DNA of 64,000 nucleotides from the NCBI RefSeq assembly GCF_947500695.1, contig NZ_CANMSS010000003.1, positions 248,001 to 312,000 of the forward strand, read 5' to 3'. The DNA comes from an uncultured Pseudoteredinibacter sp. (GTDB lineage: Bacteria; Pseudomonadota; Gammaproteobacteria; Pseudomonadales; Cellvibrionaceae). Below are positions 33,747 to 42,475 of this stretch, one piece after another. The notes under the pieces were generated by a model. That model did not search any database. It saw only the letters and a program-made list of their open reading frames with translations, and had not been told where the DNA came from. A program made the position numbers and the translations under genes. Positions within the stretch are counted from its first letter, which is position 1; each line of letters begins with the position of its first letter.

Positions 33747-34990
33747 TGATGAGTTTACAAGAATTGCGTTTGACCGCTGAGCAGTTAGAGGGCACCGAGG
33801 CTACTTTGAGCCAGTGGTTGTTTAACATTGGTGATGCCGTAAGCGAAGGCGAACCTGTGGTGGAGTTAGAGACGGATAAGGTTGCCATTGAAGTGGTGGC
33901 ACCTTGCAGTGGTGTTTTGACAGAGCATAAGTTTAAGCCCGGCGATAAGGTAGAGCCTGATTCTGTAATGGCTTTGATCAATACAGAAGCACAGCAGTCG
34001 GATTCACAGGGTGATAAGGGAAATAAATCTGAAGAGAACGTTTTAACAACTAACGCTGTTGCGCAACAAAGCGCTGTAAACCCTGATCAGTCTTGTCGTC
34101 ATTTAATGGGCCCAGCGGTACGTAAGCTGGTTGCTGAGCATAATCTAGATATTGAACAGATGCAGGGTAGTGGCCGCGGTGGTCGAATCACTCGCGAAGA
34201 TGCATTGTCTTATATCGCCTCTGGGCAAGCGCAAAAAACGGCATCGAATAATAATGCCATAAGCAGTCCGGTTGCTATGGCGGATATGAATAGCCGTATG
34301 GTGCCTCATTCATCTATGCGCAAGGCGATAGCAAAGCATATGGTGGAGAGCTTGTTGGAAAAAGCCCCTCATGTGACCTCTGTGTTTGAGATGGATATGA
34401 GCAATATTATCGAGCACAGAAAATGGCATAAAAAAGAGTTTGCTGAAAAAGGCGTTAATCTAACTTTTACTGCTTATTTCCTTGCTGCCAGCGCCAAAGC
34501 AATGGCAGCCGTGCCAGATATGAATGCTCAGTTTCATGAAGATGCTTTAGAGATATTTCAATCGATCAACATTGGTGTCGGTACGGCACTTGGTGATAAG
34601 GGCTTGGTTGTTCCCGTAGTGAAAAACGTACAAGCGATGGATCTATTAGGTATTGCTCAGGCCTTGGATGATCAAACTCAAAGGGCGCGCGAGAACAAGT
34701 TAACCCCTTTTGATATGAAGGGCGGAACCTTTACTATTTCTAATCATGGTGTGAGCGGTAGTTTGATGGCAGCGCCGATCATTATTAATCAACCGCAAGT
34801 GGCCATTTTGGGTATTGGCAAGATGGAAAAGCGCGTTGAAGTGATTGAAGTCGATGGTCGTGATGAAATGCGTATTCGTCCTAAGTGCTATGTTTCTTTA
34901 AGTATTGATCACCGTGCAGTGGATGCTCATCAAACCAATGCTTGGCTTGCTTGCTTTGTGAATGAAATTGAAACTTGGGGTGGGGTTTAG
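33746..34990 (+). CDS. Dihydrolipoamide acyltransferase (E2)
   Basis: A 414-residue E2 with one lipoyl domain (lipoyl Lys in ELETDKVAIEV, about residue 45), an E3/E1-binding domain (about 125-165, GPAVRKLVAEHNLDIEQMQG), and a C-terminal catalytic domain. The active-site segment reads SIDHRAVDAHQT, keeping the His but with Ala-His in place of the usual Gly after the Asp. The start is one of GTG 33743, ATG 33746 or ATG 33749, just after GGAG. Confidence 0.88.
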   Translation: MMSLQELRLTAEQLEGTEATLSQWLFNIGDAVSEGEPVVELETDKVAIEVVAPCSGVLTEHKFKPGDKVEPDSVMALINTEAQQSDSQGDKGNKSEENVLTTNAVAQQSAVNPDQSCRHLMGPAVRKLVAEHNLDIEQMQGSGRGGRITREDALSYIASGQAQKTASNNNAISSPVAMADMNSRMVPHSSMRKAIAKHMVESLLEKAPHVTSVFEMDMSNIIEHRKWHKKEFAEKGVNLTFTAYFLAASAKAMAAVPDMNAQFHEDALEIFQSINIGVGTALGDKGLVVPVVKNVQAMDLLGIAQALDDQTQRARENKLTPFDMKGGTFTISNHGVSGSLMAAPIIINQPQVAILGIGKMEKRVEVIEVDGRDEMRIRPKCYVSLSIDHRAVDAHQTNAWLACFVNEIETWGGV

Positions 34991-35007
34991 TATCTCGGCT
35001 TCGAAAC

Positions 35008-35035
35008 GGGGTCAGAACCCTTGGGTTCTGACCCC
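35008..35035 (-). repeat. Dispersed palindrome, copy 7 (inverted)
   Basis: GGGGTCAGAACCC-TT-GGGTTCTGACCCC, preceded by GGCTTCGA on the plus strand, so the tail is on the opposite side and the unit is in reverse orientation. It lies 17 bases after the E2 stop. Confidence 0.88.
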
Positions 35036-35059
35036 GGTACTCGATGCTGATTTCAATTG

Positions 35060-35638
35060 TTAAAAAGCGCAAGCTTTTAGGCTGTGCTTAACTTTTCTCC
35101 AAAACAGCCTGTCTCGCAAGGCAAAGTCTTCACATCTTGCTCGCTCTCTGTGAGCAATAAAGCCGTCGCTGCAATCGGCGTGAATAAACCCTTGATAATC
35201 CATCCCTAAATACTTAAAGGTACCGCTAAACATCTTGATAAAGATATCAGAGGCTTTACTGTGGCTGGAGGTCGTCAATACATAGGCTTTTTTGCCACGT
35301 AGCCTTCTCCCGTCATTTTTTAGGCTTTCTATTTCCGTGTAGTCACAAAGCCGGTCAAGGAAAGCTTTCATTGCAGGTGGCACTGAATACCAGTAAATAG
35401 GCGCGGCAAAGATAATATGCTCGTAAGCCAGTACTCGATCCATTAGTGGTCGGAAATCATCATCTTGCTGGCGGTAATGATAATCATAGGCTTGGATGTC
35501 ATGGTCTTCGAGATAAACAAAATCCATTGGCCAGTAATCTTGTAATAGTTCTAGAAACTTTGCGGTATTTCCATTGCGGCGTGAGCTCGACAAAATGGCG
35601 ATGGTTTTCTTCTCTGGATTATCAGTGTGGTCATTCAT
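35060..35638 (-). CDS. NAD(P)H-dependent FMN reductase-like flavoprotein
   Basis: A 192-residue flavodoxin-like oxidoreductase. The FMN-phosphate loop SSSRRNGNTAKF (about 16-27) and APIYWYSVPPAMKAFLDRL (about 78-96) are characteristic of the NAD(P)H:FMN reductase/quinone reductase group. The ATG at 35638 follows GGAGGTG. It is divergent from soxR and its promoter region contains a perfect sox box, so it is a likely SoxR target that reduces a quinone or redox-cycling compound. Confidence 0.85.
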   Translation of the reverse strand: MNDHTDNPEKKTIAILSSSRRNGNTAKFLELLQDYWPMDFVYLEDHDIQAYDYHYRQQDDDFRPLMDRVLAYEHIIFAAPIYWYSVPPAMKAFLDRLCDYTEIESLKNDGRRLRGKKAYVLTTSSHSKASDIFIKMFSGTFKYLGMDYQGFIHADCSDGFIAHRERARCEDFALRDRLFWRKVKHSLKACAF

Positions 35639-35711
35639 TTGGACACCTCCCATGCGGTACTCTGTTTGGATGCGTTCAGCTCTCAAATATCGATTCGGGA
35701 GGCACTATAAA

Positions 35712-35731
35712 ACCTCAAGTTAACTTGAGGT
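35712..35731. promoter_or_regulatory. SoxR operator (sox box)
   Basis: ACCTCAAGTTAACTTGAGGT is a perfect 20-base palindrome, and its inner 18 bases match the SoxR consensus CCTCAAGTTARCTTGAGG exactly. It lies in the divergent spacer between soxR and the flavin reductase. Confidence 0.93.
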
Positions 35732-35806
35732 CAATAGTTTTTTTCGCTATGGTTGGATTATTTTCTAGGCTCTAAATGGCCGGGGCATCAATTTAAAGGT
35801 TAAGCT

Positions 35807-36250
35807 ATGGCAAAAGAAAGCGAGAGCCTATCGGTAGGGGAGGTTGCCAAACGCAGCGGTGTGGCGGTTTCTACCTTGCACTTCTATGAAAGTAAGGCCC
35901 TGATTCAAAGCTGGCGCAATAGCGGAAATCAGCGACGCTTTAATAAAGATGTTTTACGCAGAGTGGCGGTGATTAAGTCGGCTCAGCGAATCGGTATTAG
36001 CCTGCAAGGAATTCAGGAAGCTATGGCGACCCTGCCTGATAATCGCACGCCAAATAAACAGGACTGGGGGCGTCTATCAAGACACTGGCGCAAGGAGCTG
36101 GATGAGCGCATTCGACAATTGAATCAATTACGTGATGAGCTGGGTGAGTGCATTGGCTGTGGTTGCCTGAGCTTAAAAGCCTGCCCTTTAAGAAATCCAG
36201 AGGATATCGCCGGTAAAGATCATAGCGGTGCAGTATTTTTGGAAAGTTAG
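35807..36250 (+). CDS. soxR: Redox-sensitive transcriptional activator SoxR
   Basis: A 147-residue MerR-family regulator with an N-terminal HTH ([24 protein letters not shown], about 11-34) and the [2Fe-2S]-binding [14 protein letters not shown] near the C-terminus (about 119-132), which is diagnostic of SoxR. It is activated by oxidation of the cluster by redox-cycling agents. The perfect sox box upstream and the divergent flavin reductase show the direct target. No soxS is present, as is usual outside enterics. Confidence 0.96.
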   Translation: MAKESESLSVGEVAKRSGVAVSTLHFYESKALIQSWRNSGNQRRFNKDVLRRVAVIKSAQRIGISLQGIQEAMATLPDNRTPNKQDWGRLSRHWRKELDERIRQLNQLRDELGECIGCGCLSLKACPLRNPEDIAGKDHSGAVFLES

Positions 36251-36299
36251 ATGGTATAAAAAGTAGAGTTTTACAAAGTTAGCAAAGCATAAAACAGTT

Positions 36300-36950
36300 A
36301 TGGCAGATCTCTTTGACCAAATGGCCGATACAAACCGCGACAAGCAAGAGCTTGCCCGAGGGGCGCTATGCTTGCCGGCTTTTGTCTTAGATAGAGCTGA
36401 AGAAGTTATTGCTGAGCTAGAACCTATACTCACACAGGCACCATTAAGGCATCTTATTACGCCTGGTGGCCATAAAATGTCTGTTGCGATGAGCAATTGT
36501 GGCGAACTGGGCTGGGTGAGTGATCGCGGGGGTTATCGCTATCAAGAGTTGGATCCGCTAAGTGGGCAAGCTTGGCCTGCTATGCCCAAGTTGTTTTTAG
36601 ATTTGGCTCAGCAAGTTGCACAGGAGGCTGGTTATAAGCGTTTTCAGCCCCAAGCCTGCTTAATAAACCAATACCTACCGGGCAGTAAGATGTCTTTACA
36701 TCAAGATAAAGACGAAAATAATAAGAGCGCTCCAATTGTATCGCTATCCTTTGGTATCAATGCTGAGTTTTTGTTTGGTGGTCTAAGTAGAGGTAGCCCT
36801 ACCAAGCGGCTCACCTTGCAACACGGTGATGCGGTTGTTTGGGGTGGACCTTCGCGTTTTTGCTTTCATGGCGTTCAGCCCCTTAAAGACAGTGAGCACT
36901 CATTGTTGGGACGTCAGCGTATAAATATTACCTTTCGACAAGTTTATTAG
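36300..36950 (+). CDS. alkB: AlkB-family DNA repair dioxygenase
   Basis: A 216-residue Fe(II)/2-oxoglutarate dioxygenase that removes alkyl groups from bases. It has NQYLPGSKMSLHQDKDE (the HxD iron motif), a distal His in SRFCFHGVQP, and RINITFRQ, the RxNxTFR motif binding 2-oxoglutarate. It lies just after soxR on the same strand, 49 bases on, with no clear ribosome-binding site, so it could be read through from soxR. Confidence 0.92.
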   Translation: MADLFDQMADTNRDKQELARGALCLPAFVLDRAEEVIAELEPILTQAPLRHLITPGGHKMSVAMSNCGELGWVSDRGGYRYQELDPLSGQAWPAMPKLFLDLAQQVAQEAGYKRFQPQACLINQYLPGSKMSLHQDKDENNKSAPIVSLSFGINAEFLFGGLSRGSPTKRLTLQHGDAVVWGGPSRFCFHGVQPLKDSEHSLLGRQRINITFRQVY

Positions 36951-36966
36951 TCCTTTGCTTTTCTAG

Positions 36967-37122
36967 GGCACCTCTGAATAATGCAGGTTTTGCTCAGCGG
37001 AGCCCTGAAGCGCTTAGATACTAGGCGTGCTTCGCCGGCAATAGCCGCAGCCCTTGGCAAGAAGCGCCTCGATTACGACATTGACGTGAAGCCTGAGCTA
37101 ATCTGCATTATTCAGAGGTGCC
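36967..37122. mobile_element. 156-base MITE-like element with 20-base TIRs and CTAG flanks
   Basis: GGCACCTCTGAATAATGCAG (36967-36986) is repeated perfectly in inverse at 37103-37122. CTAG flanks both ends (36963-36966 and 37123-37126) as a candidate 4-base target duplication matching the YTAR target of IS5-type elements. No transposase is encoded. It sits between alkB and the SDR gene. Confidence 0.85.
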
Positions 37123-37272
37123 CTAGACCATTCAACGCCAGTTTCTTTAAAGTTAATCTCTTCAAAGATAGCCTATTTCAAGCTGGCCGTAATTCACAAG
37201 CGGCTGGCCGCCAAGCACATATCTCGAGGGCTAATGCCAAGCAATAATATCAGCAAAAAAAGGGCTTATATT

Positions 37273-38034
37273 ATGTCGAGACTTGAAAACAAAGTGGCTG
37301 TTGTCACAGGTGGTGCTAGTGGTATTGGGGCAGCATGTTGCACAGCGTTGGCGGAAGCTGGTGCGAAGGTTGTGATTGCCGATGTTCAAATGGATAAAGC
37401 TAAATCGTTGCAAAACAGTATGCGCGCTTTAGGGTGTCAAGCTGAGATTTTTTCTTGTGATGTAACTGCGCCCGCCCAGTGGCAAACCTTAATGGCATAC
37501 ACAATAGAGGTGTTTGGCCGTTTAGATATTCTGGTAAACAATGCTGGTATCGCTATTGTCGGTAGCATTGAAGATTTAAGTCTAGAGGATTGGAACAAAA
37601 CCATCGCAGTCAATCAAACATCGGTATTCCTAGGAACCCAACAAGCCATTAAAGTGATGAAGGATTCGGGTGGCTCAATTATTAATATCTCATCAATTGA
37701 AGGCTTAGTGGGAAACTCTTTGGCAGTCGCCTACAATGCCGCTAAAGGCGCGGTGAGATTATTAACAAAATCTGCAGCGCTGCATTGTGGCCAGCAAGGC
37801 TATAAGATTCGGGTAAATAGCGTGCACCCAGGATTTGTAAAAACTCCCTTGGTTGAACAGACGTTTTCTGAGCTGCCCGGCGAACTTGCCGAGCAAATTG
37901 TAGCAGCTCACCCAATTGGTCGAATCGCAGAGCCAGAAGAGATCGCTACTACGGTAGTATTTCTAGCCAGTGAAGAGGCGAGTTTTATGACAGGTTCTGA
38001 ATTGGTTGTGGATGGTGGGTATACAGCGCAATAG
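37273..38034 (+). CDS. SDR-family oxidoreductase
   Basis: A 253-residue classical short-chain dehydrogenase. NAD(P) motif TGGASGIG (about 12-19), NNAG at about 87-90, and catalytic Ser/Tyr/Lys in ISSIEG...YNAAKGAVR. The C-terminal motif ELVVDGGYTAQ is typical. The ATG at 37273 follows AGGGC; an earlier in-frame ATG at 37234 has no site. Sequence and neighbours do not reveal the substrate, though alcohol or hydroxysteroid dehydrogenases are similar. Confidence 0.85.
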   Translation: MSRLENKVAVVTGGASGIGAACCTALAEAGAKVVIADVQMDKAKSLQNSMRALGCQAEIFSCDVTAPAQWQTLMAYTIEVFGRLDILVNNAGIAIVGSIEDLSLEDWNKTIAVNQTSVFLGTQQAIKVMKDSGGSIINISSIEGLVGNSLAVAYNAAKGAVRLLTKSAALHCGQQGYKIRVNSVHPGFVKTPLVEQTFSELPGELAEQIVAAHPIGRIAEPEEIATTVVFLASEEASFMTGSELVVDGGYTAQ

Positions 38035-38043
38035 CTCTATAAT

Positions 38044-38076
38044 AAAAAAGGCCAGAGCTAAAAGCCCTGGCCCTTT
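38044..38076. terminator. Bidirectional terminator between the SDR and S46 peptidase genes
   Basis: GGCCAGAGC and GCCCTGGCC pair (one mismatch) around a 5-base loop, flanked by AAAAAA and TTTAAG, serving the two converging genes. Confidence 0.8.
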
Positions 38077-38098
38077 AAGAAAGAGAAGTGTCTAAACG

Positions 38099-40276
38099 TT
38101 AACGAACAACATCCATCTCTTCAATTAGATTGGTAGCGCCATCTACTTTTTCCATAACCCACAACATATAGCGTGAGTCTACAGAAATAGAACGGTTTAG
38201 CTTTTGGTCATAATCCCAATCGCCAATGATGCTCTCGTAAACACCATCAAACAATAGGCCTACTAACTCAGCCTTGCCATTTAAGGTTGGTGAGCCTGAG
38301 TTACCGCCAGTGATGTCTAGGGTGCCTAAGAAGTTAACCGGTACAGAGCCAAGCCATTTCTGACCATAGCGACCGTAGTCTTTATTGGCAATTGCATCTA
38401 ACTGTTTCTGCGGTGAATCAAATTCATCGTCGCCTTTAACATATTTGGCCGCTAAGCCTTCGAGAGTAGTAAAAGGTTTTGCGATTAAGCCATCTTGAGG
38501 GCTATAGCCTTTCACTTTACCGTAGGTAACACGTAAGGAGCTATTGGCATCTGCGTAGATTGGCTTATTCAGGCTTTCATTGTAAGCAATGATTGCCGCC
38601 ATATAGGCAGGGCGCGCTTGCTGTAATTCACCGATGCGAGCTTTCTCTTTAGCTTCTTCGGCCATTTCGTAATCGTACAAAGATACGGCCAGTTTGATGA
38701 AAGGGTCGTCGCTTTTTTCAAAGTCAGCAACCGTTTTATTCATCCACTCTAGGCGCGCTTTCTTATCGCCTAAGCTGGTCTTACTGTGCATCTCTTGTAA
38801 AATAGCGGCCACGCTTTCAGCATTAAAGCCATCGCTCAAGCCAAAAGCTTTGTCCACTTGCGGGATGCGTTGATCAGCAGGTAGTGCAGCGTATTTTTGA
38901 AGGAAGTGCAAAATTACCGCAGCATCAACTTTAGCATCATAGCGACGATCAATACGTTCCATGCGCTGCGTAAAGCGGGTCATGTCGCGTTCTTGATAAC
39001 CCGGCTCGCGCTTGGCATCAGCTTTTTGTTTTTCATGAGCTAAGCGCAATAAGCGTTGTGCTGTTGGGATCATATTAGTGCGTTTGATGTACGCAAATAA
39101 TAGATCATGCTCTTTACCTTCCTGACCTTCTTTAATCAAGCGGTCTAAGTCAGCAATAGCAGCGCCATATTTGTCTTTACGGCTAGCGTCAGAGTCAATC
39201 CATTTTTGTAGCTTAGCTTCTAATGCTTGTTTACGTTGCAACATATCGCCTTTGTTATAGCTCTTGATCATCGAGCCATAGTTTTTGGCGTAGTTTGCTA
39301 GGCCTGCAATGGTGCTTTCGTATTTGATACGAGCATCGCTGCCATCGGGTGCTACCGACTTAATAGTATCAATATACTCTTCGCGATAACCTTTAGCGGT
39401 AGGGTAAGCCCAAGTAAAGTTATTCAATACCTCAGCGGAGGTACGATAGCGATTGGTACGGCCTGGATAGCCAGCAGCCATAATAAAATCACCATCTTTT
39501 ACACCTTTGGCCGATACTTTTAAGTGGCTCTTCGGCTTATAAGGGACATTGTCTTTGCTGAAGTCTGCTGGCTTGCCATCTTTACCTACGTAGGCGCGGT
39601 AAAATGCCCAGTCGCCAGTGTGACGAGGCCACATCCAGTTATCGGTGTCACCACCGTATTTACCAATGCTGGCTGGTGGTGCATAAACCAAACGAACATC
39701 TCGCACGGCAAGCTGTTTGATTAGGTAATACTCTAAACCGCCATGAAAGCTGTATATTTCACAGCGATAGCCATCATCTTTTTCGCATTCTGCGACCATG
39801 GCTTTTTCTTTATCTTCGATAGCCTGGTAGCGCTCTTTACCATTTAATTCAGCGCTCAAGTCGCCTAAGATTTGATCAGTAACATTGTCAAGAGACTCGG
39901 TAATATAAATACGCGAGCCCGGTGCCGCTTGCAGCTCAGCATCTTTGGTCTTGGCTAAAAAACCATCGGCCAATAGATTCTTCTCTGCTGTAGAGTTGTA
40001 CTGAATGCTGCCATAAGCGCAGTGGTGGTTAGTTACTGCTAAGCCTTCTGGAGATACAAATGACGCAGTACAGCCGCCAAGGCTGATAATCGCGTTCATT
40101 GGAAAGCTGGTTAGATTGGAAATTTTCTTTGCAGGGATTTTTAAACCGGTACGCTTAAGCTCTTTTTTCAGCTGAGGTAGCTGATGGGGTTGCCACATGC
40201 CTTCATTGGCGTAGCTTTGAGTACCAAAACCTAGGCTAGCTACTGCCAGCGCCGAGGCCAAAGTCATTTTTTTCAT
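38099..40276 (-). CDS. S46-family dipeptidyl-peptidase, DPP7-like
   Basis: A 725-residue secreted serine peptidase that removes dipeptides from peptide N-termini. Signal peptide about 1-23 (SYANEG). Catalytic His is in TNHHCAYG and Ser in GGNSGSP. Eighteen residues after the catalytic Ser is Gly (LLFDGVYES), the position that in Porphyromonas enzymes separates DPP7 (Gly, hydrophobic P1) from DPP11 (Arg, acidic P1). The ATG at 40276 follows GAGG; the earlier start at 40351 is unlikely. It probably feeds on extracellular peptides. Confidence 0.9.
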   Translation of the reverse strand: MKKMTLASALAVASLGFGTQSYANEGMWQPHQLPQLKKELKRTGLKIPAKKISNLTSFPMNAIISLGGCTASFVSPEGLAVTNHHCAYGSIQYNSTAEKNLLADGFLAKTKDAELQAAPGSRIYITESLDNVTDQILGDLSAELNGKERYQAIEDKEKAMVAECEKDDGYRCEIYSFHGGLEYYLIKQLAVRDVRLVYAPPASIGKYGGDTDNWMWPRHTGDWAFYRAYVGKDGKPADFSKDNVPYKPKSHLKVSAKGVKDGDFIMAAGYPGRTNRYRTSAEVLNNFTWAYPTAKGYREEYIDTIKSVAPDGSDARIKYESTIAGLANYAKNYGSMIKSYNKGDMLQRKQALEAKLQKWIDSDASRKDKYGAAIADLDRLIKEGQEGKEHDLLFAYIKRTNMIPTAQRLLRLAHEKQKADAKREPGYQERDMTRFTQRMERIDRRYDAKVDAAVILHFLQKYAALPADQRIPQVDKAFGLSDGFNAESVAAILQEMHSKTSLGDKKARLEWMNKTVADFEKSDDPFIKLAVSLYDYEMAEEAKEKARIGELQQARPAYMAAIIAYNESLNKPIYADANSSLRVTYGKVKGYSPQDGLIAKPFTTLEGLAAKYVKGDDEFDSPQKQLDAIANKDYGRYGQKWLGSVPVNFLGTLDITGGNSGSPTLNGKAELVGLLFDGVYESIIGDWDYDQKLNRSISVDSRYMLWVMEKVDGATNLIEEMDVVR

Positions 40277-40402
40277 TCTAATATTCCTCAAATTAGTCGA
40301 GGCAGAAAGTACCATAGCTGGACACTTTTCAAAACCATATAGATCAAGCATGGGCTTAGGCGAGTAATTTAAGGGCTAGGGGTAAGAGAGTTACCAGGGA
40401 GT

Positions 40403-40425
40403 GGTAGCCTATTTACTAGGCTACC
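40403..40425. repeat. Hairpin between the S46 peptidase and BASS genes
   Basis: GGTAGCCT and AGGCTACC form an 8-base-pair stem around ATTTACT. No T-run follows on the minus strand, so it is a weak terminator or a processing stem at best. Confidence 0.45.
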
Positions 40426-40436
40426 CTTATTGAGTA

Positions 40437-41321
40437 TTAGAGGGCGGGCTCGCCATTGGGTTCTTGTTTACGCCAGCGAATCCAACTAATCATAACGATG
40501 GCGGGCAGGTTCATGCCAATACCGTAAAACAGCGCAATCATAGCTAATGCTGGCTTGCCCATAATACTGGCGGCTACCATCATCGCAATGCCAGCATTTT
40601 GAATGCCGGTCTCAATCCCAAGGGTGCGTTGTTGCTGAGTGGGAAGCCCAATAAGCTGTGCAATGAACACCCCGCTGCAATAAGCGAGTGCGCAAAGCCC
40701 TAGTAGTAATACGCTGGAGGTTTCCATTACCTCCATTAGTTCTGCGCGATTGGTCCAAGCCATAATGGCGATTAGCAGCCCAAGGATAATGCCAGTCGAC
40801 TTTTCAAAGAGTTTCTGCAAGGGGCCAAAGGTACCCTCAAAGCGATGGCGGATGTACATGCCTAAGGCAATGGGAATTAAGGAAACCACGCAAAGTTGGG
40901 TAATCGTGGGGAGGATGGGTATATCAAAGGGCTCGGCCCCCATGCCAAGGAAGCTGTAGTGCCACATCAGCATGATCGGCAATATGAATGGCACTACCAA
41001 AGAACTGACGATGGTAAGGGAGATTGAAAGTGCAACGTCGCCATCGGCTAAAAAACTAATGGCATTTGAGGAGGCTCCGCCTGGCGCAAGGCTTATCAGT
41101 AATAAGCCAGCGGCCAGTTCAGAAGGTAGCCTAAAGCTTATGATGATCAGCCAAGCTAATAGAGGTAATATAGCAAGCTGTAGGGTTACACCTAAGCCTA
41201 GTGCTTTGGGGTGCCGGAGTACCTCAATAAAGTTAACCCTCTGCAATGAGAGTCCCATGGTGAGCATCATGGATGCTAGCATCACAGGCAAAACAATTTT
41301 GTTAATGGTAAGTGCGTCCAA
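40437..41321 (-). CDS. Bile acid:sodium symporter (BASS) family transporter
   Basis: A 294-residue integral membrane protein with about nine or ten transmembrane segments and the BASS hallmarks LAPGGASSNAISFLADGD and ETGIQNAGIAMMVA, which carry the sodium and substrate sites. It would co-transport sodium with an organic anion. The gene is divergent from menA, overlapping its upstream region closely. The substrate is not predictable, though organic acids or sterol-like acids are candidates. Confidence 0.87.
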   Translation of the reverse strand: MDALTINKIVLPVMLASMMLTMGLSLQRVNFIEVLRHPKALGLGVTLQLAILPLLAWLIIISFRLPSELAAGLLLISLAPGGASSNAISFLADGDVALSISLTIVSSLVVPFILPIMLMWHYSFLGMGAEPFDIPILPTITQLCVVSLIPIALGMYIRHRFEGTFGPLQKLFEKSTGIILGLLIAIMAWTNRAELMEVMETSSVLLLGLCALAYCSGVFIAQLIGLPTQQQRTLGIETGIQNAGIAMMVAASIMGKPALAMIALFYGIGMNLPAIVMISWIRWRKQEPNGEPAL

Positions 41322-41356
41322 ATGTAGGCTCCTGCCATAGATTTAGTGTTGTTATT

Positions 41357-42244
41357 ATGACGATTGCAAGCTGGCTGGCTGCCATCCGCCCGAAAACCTT
41401 AGTTATCTCTTTAGCGCCGATATTATTAAGCCAAGTACTTGTTTTGCAAGAGATTTGTCAAACTTCTCGTTTGGGGCAAGGACTTTTTAACATAAGTCTT
41501 GCGGCCCTAATTTTGGTTTGCGGTCTGTGCCTGCAGGTTGCCGTCAATCTAGCGAACGACTATTACGATTTTAAATCGGGCGTGGATACAGCGAATAGAC
41601 TGGGCCCTGATCGGGTGCTTGTAAATGGAGGGCTAAGTGAAGCTGCCATCCATAAGGCATACCTATTATTCCTTGCTGTGGGTATCTTAGCGGGTTTGTT
41701 CTTGGTTTTGCACAGTCATGCCTATTTATCATTAATTGGAATAATTTGTGTACTGGCGGTTATGACATATAGCGCCGGCCCCTTGCCCTTAGCCTATAAC
41801 GGCCTTGGTGAGCTCGCGGTATTTGTGGTTTTCGGGCCTATTGCCATTTTAGGTGGCTTTTATGTTCAGCTGGGTTACCTCACGACGGATCTTATTTCGC
41901 CTGCCCTGAGCATGGGCTTATTGGCGGCAGCCGTGATGTTGGTGAACAATACTCGAGATATCAGTACAGACCTGCAGGCCAATAAGAAAACACTCGCGGC
42001 CTACCTTGGTGCACGGGGTAGTCGATATTTATATGGTTTATTGCTATTTATGGCCGTGGTATTAGGGGCTATGAGTCTCCATCAGCCGCCGAGATTTAGT
42101 TATATTTTGCTTCCCGCAGTCTTTCTATTGATGTGGTTTATGTTGCGCAGAGAGGGCCAGGAGCTCAACCGGCAGCTGGCACAGACCGCTATGTTGATGC
42201 TGTTATTCAGCACTACCTTGAGCATGGATTTGTTGCTTGATTGA
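41357..42244 (+). CDS. menA: UbiA-family prenyltransferase, MenA-like
   Basis: A 295-residue membrane prenyltransferase of the 1,4-dihydroxy-2-naphthoate octaprenyltransferase type. The first Asp-rich motif is NLANDYYDFKSGVD (about 71-84), and the second is NNTRDISTDLQANKKT (about 198-213). About eight hydrophobic helices. It would put the isoprenoid tail on a quinone precursor. No other menaquinone gene is in the window, so the product could also be another quinone. I start it at ATG 41357; a GTG at 41312 is in frame. Confidence 0.85.
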   Translation: MTIASWLAAIRPKTLVISLAPILLSQVLVLQEICQTSRLGQGLFNISLAALILVCGLCLQVAVNLANDYYDFKSGVDTANRLGPDRVLVNGGLSEAAIHKAYLLFLAVGILAGLFLVLHSHAYLSLIGIICVLAVMTYSAGPLPLAYNGLGELAVFVVFGPIAILGGFYVQLGYLTTDLISPALSMGLLAAAVMLVNNTRDISTDLQANKKTLAAYLGARGSRYLYGLLLFMAVVLGAMSLHQPPRFSYILLPAVFLLMWFMLRREGQELNRQLAQTAMLMLLFSTTLSMDLLLD

Positions 42245-42475
42245 TTTTTAGGCTCCGAGGAATCCGCATAATAGCGGCCAAATGCTAGTCAAAAGGGGGC
42301 GGCTCTTGAATCAGAGGCTGCAAAAAACCATAATGTGGCCAGTTTTGCGCCAGGTAATCTGTTGGCAAGCCTGCTCAACAGTCCTCCCTTTTCGACTGAT
42401 TGACACCCTCAGTGGTGCGGCTTTGCCTGCTAAACCAGCCTTACGATAGCAACCATTAACGATAGTAATAGCACT

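Noticed and set aside
36981..37247. An 88-codon open frame starting inside the MITE-like element
   Set aside because: It starts in one terminal repeat and runs through the other into the spacer, with no ribosome-binding site, so it is better explained as element sequence than as a gene.
42333..42449. A 38-codon frame before trpB with Trp codons at positions 2 and 11, as a possible leader peptide
   Set aside because: The Trp codons are far apart, there is no ribosome-binding site, and no terminator follows. The trpE leader is far more convincing.
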